DNA from: an uncultured Oscillospiraceae bacterium
GTDB lineage: Bacteria; Bacillota; Clostridia; Oscillospirales; Acutalibacteraceae
Length of the DNA: 18,777 bases
Direction: 5' to 3'
Assembly: GCA_900542375.1 (NCBI GenBank)
Contig: UQNI01000043.1
Location: 1-18,777 of the forward strand
In this document: in pieces, positions 7,920 through 14,718 of the stretch
Layout: each line of letters opens with the position of its first letter
Position numbering within the stretch: position 1 is the first letter of the stretch
Translations under genes and position numbers: made by a program
Notes under the pieces: model-generated
Databases searched by the model: none
What the model was told of the DNA's origin: nothing
What the model saw: only the letters and a program-made list of their open reading frames with translations

Positions 7920-8450
7920 TTATACGCCTACCGCAAGCATATTTAAAGATGTTAATACATCCGCAAAAGGTATACCGCAAGCCAAACAAACAGACGCACC
8001 CATTAAAGCTGTTTTTACATCATCAGGTTCGGCAGTACGCAGTTTAATTCTTCCAATCACACCAACGCCAACAATTTCAAATGCACACCCAAATTCTTGA
8101 ATACAATGCGCATTTCTTGCTGTAAAATCTGCATTGTCGCTGGATGTAGAGTAAGTTAATACTCTGCATTTATCTAATTTCTTTGTATCCAATTTTACAG
8201 GAAGGTCATAGTTCATTACGCAAACTGAAAAGTTGTGTAAGATATTAGCTGCCTGTAAACAGTCATCTTCACTGTCCAGCACAATAATATATGGATTACC
8301 ATATTCTCTGTGCAACAAAAATTCCTCAAAACCGCAAACGGAAAATCTGTCACTGCAATGACATTGTTCAAATAACTGTTCTAAAATCGGTCCCCATGTC
8401 ATCATTGCATGTTGGGACACTACAATGAGTTTTGTGTTGTTTCGTTCCAT
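7920..8450 (-). CDS. Small Mur-ligase-like protein of unknown function
   Basis: I do not recognise this 176-residue protein as a named family. Its ribosome binding site is strong (AAGGAGG, 9 nt before ATG) and it lies 30 bp after the PBP gene and 50 bp before mraY, where murE and murF usually sit. Residues 52-75 (NPYIIVLDSEDDCLQAANIL) resemble the segment of Mur ligases around their NxDD motif. Residues 95-172 resemble the end of the MurE/MurF central domain: RVLTY (96-100), AD at 107-108, a short beta hairpin, then DDVKTALMGASVCLACGIP (143-161), in the place of the HNVxNALAAxAxALALGIP helix. The P-loop GTxGKT, the catalytic Lys and the conserved His-Asn are all absent, so ligase activity is not expected. 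It has 10 cysteines. It may be a remnant or a repurposed regulatory domain. No membrane segment or signal peptide is seen. Confidence 0.75.
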   Translation of the reverse strand: MERNNTKLIVVSQHAMMTWGPILEQLFEQCHCSDRFSVCGFEEFLLHREYGNPYIIVLDSEDDCLQAANILHNFSVCVMNYDLPVKLDTKKLDKCRVLTYSTSSDNADFTARNAHCIQEFGCAFEIVGVGVIGRIKLRTAEPDDVKTALMGASVCLACGIPFADVLTSLNMLAVGV

Positions 8451-8480
8451 GAAAGAATACCTCCTTCAGGTGTATGAATG

Positions 8481-10712
8481 CTATCTAACAGTATCTTCTT
8501 CTACAAAGTTGACTGTAATAACCGTGCCCGGTTTTATTTGCTCACCTGCTGCATAATCTTGTGTTCTTGCCGTAGCTGCAGAACTATTATATGCACCGGT
8601 GACTTTGATATTTAACCCTGCTTGTGCAGCCAAGTAGTTGACATCCGACAGTGAACGGTTTGTAAAGTTCGGCACTGTAACAGTTTGGTTCATACTTGCC
8701 TCATCTGTATATACAACCACAGTACCGCCGCTTGGCACAGAACTGCCAGGATCCGGCGTTTGTGCAATTACAGTATCTCCTGAACCTTTTACCAAAATCT
8801 TCAATCCACTGTTTGTAAGTTCATTGGTTGCTTCACTTACTGTTTTTCCAATCACATTTGGTGCACTTACACCAACACTGCCTGCCTCATCTTCTGTGTA
8901 TTTTGTTTCAACATTCAAGTATGGAAGAATTTCCTCCATAATTTTAGCAAACACAGGGCCTGCAACAGCGCCGCCGTAGTAACTGTCTCCCGTTGGTTCA
9001 TCAAAGAATACCAATACCGCATATTGCGGGTCATCGGCAGGAGCAAAACCGCAGTAAGATGCAATGTATTTATTATCACTACCAACTTTACCATCGGCAC
9101 CAACTTTTTCTGAAGTACCTGTTTTACCGGCAATTCTGTAACCGGCAACGTAACCATTTTTGGCTGTTCCAGATGTAGCATTTTCTTGCAGAATTTTGCT
9201 GACTCGTTTTGAAGTTTCCTCAGAAATTACTTGACGTTTCACTGTAGTATCTGCAGTTTTAATGATATTACCATCATTATCTACAATTTGACTTACAACA
9301 TGAGGCTGCACCAAATAGCCTCCGTTTGCAATTGCCGCACAGGCTGTAATCATCTGAATTGGAGTAATACTAAAGTTTTGACCAAAAGATTCAACAGCTA
9401 AGTCCATCAATGACATATCACGATCATGATACAATCCTTTGGTGCTTGCTTCACCCGGAAGGTCAATACCTGTTTTTTGTGTAAAACCAAAAGCCTCAAA
9501 ATAATCAAAAAAGGTCTCTGTACCTAATAATTGGCCCAAGTAAATGAAAAATGGGTTGCAAGAATTCATAGTGCCTTGTACCAGAGTCTGTGTGCCATGT
9601 CCGCTGGTATTATGACAGTTAATTGCTCTTTCTCCCTGAACGGGAACATAGCTGCCTGTACAGGTGAAAGTAGTTTCCTCAGTGGCAACATTTTCTTCCA
9701 GCGCCATTGACAATGTTACCATCTTAAATACAGAGCCGGGGTAATACGTATCACTAACTGCCTTATTTCTCCATTGTGCTTGCAAAGCAGCTGATGTAGC
9801 TTCCTGCTGCTCTTCCTCCGGAAGTTCCGCAATACGAGCACGTTCTTCTTCGTCTGCGATTACAAACGGATTATTCGGGTCATAGTCCCCTTTCACAGCC
9901 ATTGCTACAATCTCTCCGGTTTTTACATTCATTACAATACCGGTTGCACGATTTTCAACTTTGTTGTTTTCAACGCCTTCCTCCAAAGCTTGCTCCAAAT
10001 AATGCTGAACAACTTCGTCAATGGTTAAAACCAAGTTATAACCGTCCTGTGCTTCTACTTTTTGTTCATACTGGAATGGCATATCAGTACCTACTGCATT
10101 TTTTGCCGTTACCAAACGACCTGCAGTACCGGACAGATATTCATCATAGTATGCTTCCAGCCCAGCAAGACCCTGGCCGTCAGTACCGGTAAAACCAAGA
10201 ATGGTAGAGGCAAACGAGCCGAAGGGATAATAACGTTTATAATCCTCCTGTAATTGAATGGTATTTCCCAAATCATTTTCTTCAATGAATTGTACCAATC
10301 TGTCTTTTACATCCGTTTCAACTTTTGTTTTTAGAACATCATAGTAAGAAGTACCTTCTGTACGCTTATAGATATCTTCTGCATCCAGCCCTAAAATATC
10401 AGCCAAACCAGTTGATAGTTTACGACGTAGTGTTTCATCATCTTTATCAATATATGCAGGCGCCAATACTACTTTCCATACAGTAGCACTTTGAGCCAGC
10501 GGTTTCATATTTCTATCATAAATTGTTCCGCGTTGGGCGCTTATGGTTGTATCTCTTAATTGCTGGTCTACAGCCGCTTTTTGCAGTTCGGCACCATCTA
10601 CCAATTGCAGGCGGATTAGGCTGACCACAATTAAACCGAAACCTAAAGCCACCATAACAATTAAAACAATTAAAGTCCGTCGCCACATTTTAACGGTTGT
10701 TCCTTTTGCCAT
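8481..10712 (-). CDS. pbpB: Class B penicillin-binding protein with two PASTA domains (PbpB/SpoVD type)
   Basis: This is a monofunctional transpeptidase that crosslinks peptidoglycan outside the membrane, the expected partner of FtsW at the septum. In its 743 residues: one membrane anchor at about 12-34; the PBP dimerisation domain with RGTIYDRN at 61-68; the transpeptidase domain with the nucleophile SVFK (Ser327), SCN (384-386) and KTG (530-532); then two PASTA domains, about 615-672 and 678-740. A Glu-rich stretch lies at 287-305. Start: ATG with AAGGGGGAA about 7 nt upstream. The gap from ftsL is 125 bp and holds a weak hairpin. PASTA domains occur in both the vegetative division PBP and the sporulation PBP SpoVD of Firmicutes. 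Only one such gene is present here, and its place between ftsL and mraY favours the vegetative role. Confidence 0.95.
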   Translation of the reverse strand: MAKGTTVKMWRRTLIVLIVMVALGFGLIVVSLIRLQLVDGAELQKAAVDQQLRDTTISAQRGTIYDRNMKPLAQSATVWKVVLAPAYIDKDDETLRRKLSTGLADILGLDAEDIYKRTEGTSYYDVLKTKVETDVKDRLVQFIEENDLGNTIQLQEDYKRYYPFGSFASTILGFTGTDGQGLAGLEAYYDEYLSGTAGRLVTAKNAVGTDMPFQYEQKVEAQDGYNLVLTIDEVVQHYLEQALEEGVENNKVENRATGIVMNVKTGEIVAMAVKGDYDPNNPFVIADEEERARIAELPEEEQQEATSAALQAQWRNKAVSDTYYPGSVFKMVTLSMALEENVATEETTFTCTGSYVPVQGERAINCHNTSGHGTQTLVQGTMNSCNPFFIYLGQLLGTETFFDYFEAFGFTQKTGIDLPGEASTKGLYHDRDMSLMDLAVESFGQNFSITPIQMITACAAIANGGYLVQPHVVSQIVDNDGNIIKTADTTVKRQVISEETSKRVSKILQENATSGTAKNGYVAGYRIAGKTGTSEKVGADGKVGSDNKYIASYCGFAPADDPQYAVLVFFDEPTGDSYYGGAVAGPVFAKIMEEILPYLNVETKYTEDEAGSVGVSAPNVIGKTVSEATNELTNSGLKILVKGSGDTVIAQTPDPGSSVPSGGTVVVYTDEASMNQTVTVPNFTNRSLSDVNYLAAQAGLNIKVTGAYNSSAATARTQDYAAGEQIKPGTVITVNFVEEDTVR

Positions 10713-10736
10713 CAGCTATTCCCCCTTTATAAAAAT

Positions 10737-10763
10737 AAGAGTTAAGATTACCTCTCAACTCTT
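10737..10763 (-). other. Weak terminator-like hairpin between ftsL and the PBP gene
   Basis: AAGAGTT (737-743) and AACTCTT (757-763) form a 7-bp stem with a 13-nt loop, followed on the minus strand by ATTTTTAT and then the PBP ribosome binding site. It could tune transcription of the downstream genes, but the stem is AT-rich and short. The rest of the 125-bp gap shows nothing clear. Confidence 0.3.
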
Positions 10764-10837
10764 TGTGCAGCATACCAACATGTGTAAAACTTTTCAGCCG
10801 AGCCTTGGTATTAATACTTATTTCAATGAAAATTTAA

Positions 10838-11404
10838 TTATGACAAGAAGTTCTTAATAGAGTTCCAAAGATTTGTAAAGAAATTGTTTCCACTGTTATC
10901 TTGTACAACTTCTCCTTTGTCTCCCTTGGATAATTCTACAAAAACCAATTGACTCTGGTCTATTTTTCTCATGCCTAAATTTTCTTTGGCATAGCTCTCC
11001 ACCGTTGCCAAAGATAAATTTGCATTTGCTTTCATTTGAAGTTGAGTATAAACACTTTGACTTTCTTCTAATTGCTGGGCAGCTGTGTCTATCTCTTCTG
11101 TCAATTCTGTTAATTGGACTTGATTAAAAATGATAGATCCCGTAGCCCCTAATGCAATTACGAGTAAAAAACATGACACTACGACCCGAAACGTTCTCGC
11201 TCTGCTGCGCTGTTTTTTGATACGATATACATGGGATTTAGATTGTGTTTGTAAACGGCCCTCTTCTTTGCCTGTTCCTGTACCGACTGCTAATTCTTTA
11301 CTTTTTCTGTGAACCGTGTATTTATCTTCTGGTTCTTTTCCTTCAAATAAAGTAAAATCGTAGGCTTCAGATGTTCTGTTATAACGATTTGGATGTAACG
11401 CCAT
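10838..11404 (-). CDS. ftsL: Cell division protein FtsL
   Basis: FtsL is a bitopic membrane protein that, with DivIB and DivIC, activates the FtsW/PBP synthase. The 188-residue product has a long charged cytoplasmic region (1-71), one membrane segment at about 72-93, a coiled coil at about 95-125 (QVQLTELTEEIDTAAQQL), and the conserved juxta-coil motif VESYAKENLGMRKIDQSQLVFVEL. After this come a spacer and an amphipathic tail, NFFTNLWNSIKNFLS. Both the cytoplasmic part and the tail are longer than in the roughly 120-residue FtsL of Bacillus. Start: ATG with AAAGGAGG 8 nt upstream. It is 27 bp after rsmH. Primary sequence of FtsL is poorly conserved; topology and gene order carry the call. Confidence 0.9.
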   Translation of the reverse strand: MALHPNRYNRTSEAYDFTLFEGKEPEDKYTVHRKSKELAVGTGTGKEEGRLQTQSKSHVYRIKKQRSRARTFRVVVSCFLLVIALGATGSIIFNQVQLTELTEEIDTAAQQLEESQSVYTQLQMKANANLSLATVESYAKENLGMRKIDQSQLVFVELSKGDKGEVVQDNSGNNFFTNLWNSIKNFLS

Positions 11405-11431
11405 GTTTCTTCCTCCTTTCTGAAAATATTG

Positions 11432-12358
11432 TTATAATTTTTCACAAACTCTTAATCGTGCGCTTCTGCTGCGCGGATTTTCTTCCAATTCTTTTTCTGA
11501 AGGGGAAAGCCCCTTCTTATAAATTAATTTCGCTTTTGGTGTATTTCCGCATACACAAATAGGGAAATCCGGTGGGCAAGTACAACCTTGGCACCAAACA
11601 TTCATACGTTGTTTTACCATTCTGTCTTCCAACGAGTGGAATGTAATAATCGCCAGTCTTCCGCCCGGTTTCAGAAGTTCAAAAGCTGCGTCTAATGCTT
11701 TTGAAAGCTGCTCCAACTCTCCGTTTACTTCTATCCGTAACGCTTGAAATGTTTTTCGCGCCGGGTGACCTTGTTCTCTACGCACAGAGGCCGGTACGGA
11801 AGCTTTTACAACTTCGGCAAGTTGTAATGTAGTTTCAATCGGCGCTTCTTCTCTGGCCTTTACAATCCCCTTAGCGATGCTTTTGGCATGCTTGTCCTCA
11901 CCATAACGGCTGATAATTTCTGCAAGTGTTTGCCACGGCAACGTATTTACCAAATCTTTTGCACTGGTTCCCTGCTGACTCATTCTCATGTCAAGAGGGG
12001 CATCATGATGATAGGAAAATCCTCTTTCAGGGGTATCTAATTGATAAGATGACACCCCTATGTCCATTAAAACGCCATCAACCGCTGTAAAACCGCAACT
12101 GTTTACAATTTCCGTCATCTGCGAAAATTGTCCTTGTCGAACGATAGAACAAGAATTCCCTCGAAATTTGTCGGAAACAAAGGCGATTGCATCGGGGTCT
12201 TGGTCAATTGAAATTAAAGTCCCTGTTGTCAAACGTTCCAAAATAGCTCCCGAATGCCCTCCGCCTCCGGCAGTACCGTCTACATAAATACCATCGGGAC
12301 GAATATTCAAAGCATCAATTGTTTCGTGAAACAATACGGATTTATGAACAAATGCCAT
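11432..12358 (-). CDS. rsmH: 16S rRNA (cytosine(1402)-N(4))-methyltransferase RsmH (MraW)
   Basis: RsmH methylates N4 of C1402 in the ribosomal P site, using S-adenosylmethionine. The 308-residue protein has the SAM-binding motif YVDGTAGGGGHSGAIL near residue 25, MDIGVSSYQLDTPERGFSY, the inserted helical domain, HPARKTFQALRIEVNGEL, and the C-terminal HSLEDRMVK motif. A CxGC/CPPDFPxC pair of cysteine motifs near 258-270 is common in this family. Start: ATG with GGAGGG 6 nt upstream, 15 bp after mraZ. Gene order mraZ-rsmH-ftsL-PBP is the canonical start of the dcw cluster. Confidence 0.98.
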   Translation of the reverse strand: MAFVHKSVLFHETIDALNIRPDGIYVDGTAGGGGHSGAILERLTTGTLISIDQDPDAIAFVSDKFRGNSCSIVRQGQFSQMTEIVNSCGFTAVDGVLMDIGVSSYQLDTPERGFSYHHDAPLDMRMSQQGTSAKDLVNTLPWQTLAEIISRYGEDKHAKSIAKGIVKAREEAPIETTLQLAEVVKASVPASVRREQGHPARKTFQALRIEVNGELEQLSKALDAAFELLKPGGRLAIITFHSLEDRMVKQRMNVWCQGCTCPPDFPICVCGNTPKAKLIYKKGLSPSEKELEENPRSRSARLRVCEKL

Positions 12359-12373
12359 TGACTGCCCTCCGCG

Positions 12374-12793
12374 TTAGAATGACAGTGCATCCATTGCTTC
12401 AGCAATACTGTCTTCTGTTAAATTATCATTAAACTGTGTCCAGCATTCTGTGCTCCAAATTTCCGCACGGTCGCCGGTACCAATAAATGTCACATCTTTT
12501 TCAATGCTTGCATAATCTCTCAGTGGCTGTGGGATTAAGATTCTGCCCTGCTTATCCGGTTCCACTTCAGCTGCTCCCGAAAAGAAGAAGCGTTGCAGCT
12601 GTCGTGCTTTTGACATTGGCATGGCTACAATTTTATCTTGCAGTCTTTTCCAGCCTTCCTCAGAAAGCACAAACAAACAACCATCTAACCCTTTTGTGAC
12701 ATAAAAACGCTCGCCTAAGTCCTCACGGAACTTGGCGGGAACAATGACGCGATTCTTTGCGTCAATATTATGTTGGTATTGTCCTATCAACAT
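12374..12793 (-). CDS. mraZ: Transcriptional regulator MraZ
   Basis: MraZ is a ring-forming DNA-binding protein of the AbrB/SpoVT fold that controls its own dcw operon through repeated GTGG/TGGG-type boxes. The 139-residue product contains the two tandem MraZ half-domains, each with the DxxxR signature: DAKNRVIVPAKFRE near the N-terminus and DKQGRILIPQPLRDYA in the second half. I chose the ATG at 12791-12793, which gives the family-typical start MLIGQYQH; a GTG three codons upstream (12802) is also possible but has no better ribosome binding site. The 5' leader carries four MraZ boxes and a sigma-A promoter, so autoregulation is expected. Confidence 0.96.
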   Translation of the reverse strand: MLIGQYQHNIDAKNRVIVPAKFREDLGERFYVTKGLDGCLFVLSEEGWKRLQDKIVAMPMSKARQLQRFFFSGAAEVEPDKQGRILIPQPLRDYASIEKDVTFIGTGDRAEIWSTECWTQFNDNLTEDSIAEAMDALSF

Positions 12794-12827
12794 AACTGCC
12801 ACTTCTTAGGGAAAATGTGTCCCATGA

Positions 12828-12863
12828 AACCACAGGTCTCTACTTTCCCCCACCTTTCACCAC
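12828..12863 (-). promoter_or_regulatory. MraZ operator: four boxes with 10-bp period
   Basis: On the minus strand, downstream of the -10 element, the hexamers GTGGTG (858-863), GTGGGG (848-853), GTAGAG (838-843) and GTGGTT (828-833) follow each other at exactly 10 bp. MraZ of E. coli and of mollicutes binds three or more short G-rich repeats on one helical face at 10-bp spacing, close to the mraZ start. The third box is the weakest match. Confidence 0.85.
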
Positions 12864-12874
12864 TTTATATACTG

Positions 12875-12903
12875 ATTATAATAGATGATGATATGAATTG
12901 CAA
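12875..12903 (-). promoter_or_regulatory. Sigma-A promoter of the dcw cluster (mraZ)
   Basis: On the minus strand, TTGCAA (12898-12903), a 17-bp spacer and a perfect TATAAT (12875-12880). Transcription would begin near 12868, so the MraZ boxes fall in the initially transcribed region. The promoter sits after the terminator of the preceding operon and is the only strong candidate in this gap. Confidence 0.85.
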
Positions 12904-12973
12904 GGGGGTTTTCCTCTGGAAAATGGCGGAATTTCGTTGAAATTTGGACAAAAACCTTTTATATAGATACAAA

Positions 12974-13009
12974 AAAATCCAGACCACAATATATTGTGGT
13001 CTGGATTTT
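12974..13009 (-). terminator. Intrinsic terminator of the rsmD-coaD operon
   Basis: A 36-bp perfect palindrome with AAAATCCAGACCAC at its outer arm and TTTT on the far side. It follows the coiled-coil gene by about 45 nt and separates that operon from the mraZ promoter. Symmetry would allow action in both directions. Confidence 0.92.
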
Positions 13010-13053
13010 CACCTTAACAATTTATTTACGTTTTGTTAATTTTTAAATTTTCC

Positions 13054-13524
13054 TTACTGTCCGGAACGCAGAGAAGCCTTGATATTCTGGCGTGTTTGTT
13101 TTAATTCATTTAAGCTGGTAGTAATGGAATCTTCTGTTCTTTTCAACAAATCATCTAAGTATTCGTTGGAAGCACGTTTCATCTCTTTCAATCTCGCTTG
13201 GGTTTGAGCCAACATTTCAGTTGCCTTTGCTTGTGCTTGTCTTGTAATTTCATCTTGACTGATTAATTTTTTTGCACGTTCCTCTGCTGTACGAATAATA
13301 CTCTCAGCCTCTTTCTTTGCATCTGCAAGAATTTGAGTACGGTCTGCTACAATTGCACGTGCTTGACGTGTTTCTTGAGGCAGATGATCTCTCATTTCAT
13401 CTAAGATTGCTTTTACTTCTTCGCCATCCAAAACAGTACGGCCACCACTTAAAGGCAATTTAACCGCTTTTTCTACCAAAGCGTATAATTCTTCCATTAG
13501 TTCTTCTACAGTTGCTTGACTCAT
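13054..13524 (-). CDS. Coiled-coil protein, often annotated as ATPase or DivIVA-like, function unknown
   Basis: The 156-residue product has no membrane segment, signal peptide or nucleotide-binding motif. After a short N-terminal part with the pattern VKLPLSGGRTVLDGEEVKAILDEMRDHLP (about 22-50), residues from about 55 to the C-terminus are strongly helical and charged, with long heptad-like runs of Ala, Glu, Lys and Gln (ADAKKEAESIIRTAEERAKK). Proteins of this shape occur beside coaD in many Clostridia and are named ATPase or V-type ATPase subunit H-like only because of the coil; I would not accept an ATPase role. The N-terminal segment recalls DivIVA-type proteins, and the gene sits next to the dcw cluster, so a structural role in division or polarity is possible. 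The ribosome binding site is a weak GGGGGAAG. It ends at a terminator. Confidence 0.8.
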   Translation of the reverse strand: MSQATVEELMEELYALVEKAVKLPLSGGRTVLDGEEVKAILDEMRDHLPQETRQARAIVADRTQILADAKKEAESIIRTAEERAKKLISQDEITRQAQAKATEMLAQTQARLKEMKRASNEYLDDLLKRTEDSITTSLNELKQTRQNIKASLRSGQ

Positions 13525-13549
13525 TTTATTCTTCCCCCAATACTACAAA

Positions 13550-14035
13550 TTACTTTTTGTTGCACAATCTTTGTTTGATATCATTTAATATACAACTCGG
13601 CACCAATGTAGAAATATCTCCGCCGAACCGCGCAATATCTTTTACCACGCTGGAACTCAAAAACATATTATCCGAACTGGTTGTCAGGAACACAGTTTCA
13701 AGTCCTTTATTTAATCTTTGGTTGGTTAATGCCATTTGAAACTCATATTCAAAGTCAGACAATGCCCGCAATCCTTTTACAATCGCCGTTGCATGACACA
13801 ACTTTGCATAATCTGCAAGCAATCCTTCAAAAGAGTCTACTTCTACTGTTGGTAAATGTTCCGTTGCTCTTTTTAAAAGTGTTACGCGTTCTTCTACCGT
13901 AAAGCTTGTCTGTTTTGCAGGATTATTTAAAACAGCAACAATCACTTTATCAAATATTTTTGTCGCACGCTCTATAATATCCATATGTCCCAATGTAACC
14001 GGGTCAAAACTGCCCGGACAAACACCTATTCTCAT
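13550..14035 (-). CDS. coaD: Phosphopantetheine adenylyltransferase CoaD
   Basis: CoaD joins ATP and 4'-phosphopantetheine to dephospho-CoA, the penultimate and regulated step of coenzyme A synthesis. The 161-residue protein has the nucleotidyltransferase signature GSFDPVTLGHMDIIERA with TxGH at 14-17, KGLRALSDFEYEFQMA with the substrate-binding residues, and the C-terminal SSSVVKDIARFGGD motif. Length is standard. Its ATG overlaps the rsmD stop codon (ATGA, 14032-14035), indicating translational coupling. The rsmD-coaD pair is widely conserved in Firmicutes. Confidence 0.98.
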   Translation of the reverse strand: MRIGVCPGSFDPVTLGHMDIIERATKIFDKVIVAVLNNPAKQTSFTVEERVTLLKRATEHLPTVEVDSFEGLLADYAKLCHATAIVKGLRALSDFEYEFQMALTNQRLNKGLETVFLTTSSDNMFLSSSVVKDIARFGGDISTLVPSCILNDIKQRLCNKK

Positions 14036-14583
14036 TCTGCCACCATATTTCTATGCTCATAAACAGTCAGCATAATTTTGCCGTATTGATAGGTGCGGCG
14101 TTTCACAAAATCTCCGGCTTCTTCCGGAACCGGTTCATCTGCTGCATGCTCACACACAATAATACCACCCTCATTCATCACTTCCGCCGTTAGCGGCAAC
14201 GCTTTTTCCAAAATTCCTTTGTGATAAGGAGGATCTAAAAATGCTAAATCAAATAACATATCCTGCTTCATAAGATAAGAAGCATAATCCATATGCACAA
14301 CCTTTACTTTAGAAGTTAGGTTTGTATGGTGTACATTAGCAGAAATCACATCAATGGCATCCTGAGCAGTGTCTACCAAAACAGCACACTTCGCACCCCT
14401 GCTGACAGCTTCCAAGCCCAGTTGCCCGGAACCTGCAAATAAGTCCAATACGTTTCTGCCTTCTATTTGAAACTGGACAATATTAAACAAAGCCTGTTTG
14501 ACTCTGTCTGTTGTAGGACGAACATCTTCTCCTTCTAATGTGGAGAGTTTTGCCCCTCTGGCACTGCCTGTTATAATGCGCAT
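14032..14583 (-). CDS. rsmD: 16S rRNA (guanine(966)-N(2))-methyltransferase RsmD
   Basis: RsmD methylates N2 of G966 in 16S rRNA during small-subunit assembly. The 183-residue product shows the family opening MRIITGSARGAKLSTLEG, the RPTTDRVKQALFNI motif, the SAM-binding loop LDLFAGSGQLGLEAVSRGA, and the catalytic FLDPPYHKG motif. Start: ATG with AAGGTGG about 8 nt upstream. It is the first gene of a three-gene unit with coaD and a coiled-coil protein, read from a promoter that begins just past uvrC and carries a direct repeat. Confidence 0.97.
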   Translation of the reverse strand: MRIITGSARGAKLSTLEGEDVRPTTDRVKQALFNIVQFQIEGRNVLDLFAGSGQLGLEAVSRGAKCAVLVDTAQDAIDVISANVHHTNLTSKVKVVHMDYASYLMKQDMLFDLAFLDPPYHKGILEKALPLTAEVMNEGGIIVCEHAADEPVPEEAGDFVKRRTYQYGKIMLTVYEHRNMVAE

Positions 14584-14666
14584 GCGTCATTCCACCTTAT
14601 TCATTTAGCATATCATATGCGTTTGAACTGAATTTGAACAAAACAATAATTTTTGTCTAAAAATTT

Positions 14667-14699
14667 ACTTTTACGTAGTATTATCTCACTTTTACGTAG
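14667..14699. repeat. 12-bp direct repeat across the rsmD promoter
   Basis: The 12-mer CTACGTAAAAGT (minus strand) occurs twice without mismatch, at 14688-14699 and 14667-14678, a period of 21 bp or two helical turns. The copies flank the -10 element: one fills most of the -35/-10 spacer, the other lies at the start site. TACGTA inside each copy is itself palindromic. This is the layout of an operator for a regulator I cannot name. Confidence 0.7.
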
Positions 14700-14709
14700 A
14701 ATCTGTCAA
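14680..14709 (-). promoter_or_regulatory. Sigma-A promoter of rsmD-coaD operon
   Basis: On the minus strand, a perfect TTGACA (14704-14709), an 18-bp spacer and GATAAT (14680-14685). It begins about 10 bp past the uvrC stop codon. The leader to the rsmD ATG is about 90 nt and contains a GCATAT/ATATGC inverted repeat (14608-14620) and two GTTCAAA copies 11 bp apart (14622-14639). Confidence 0.75.
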
Positions 14710-14718
14710 GAGAAACTA

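Noticed and set aside
7920..8450. Calling the small gene a truncated murF or murE pseudogene.
   Set aside because: The frame is intact, ribosome binding site strong and spacing to neighbours regular; the resemblance is only partial, so unknown function is the safer label.
8481..10712. Assignment as the sporulation PBP SpoVD.
   Set aside because: PASTA domains alone do not separate SpoVD from the division PBP; this is the only class B PBP in the cluster, beside ftsL, so the vegetative role is preferred.
12794..12802. A GTG start three codons upstream for MraZ.
   Set aside because: The family-typical N-terminus begins at the downstream ATG and there is no better ribosome binding site for the GTG; kept only as an alternative.
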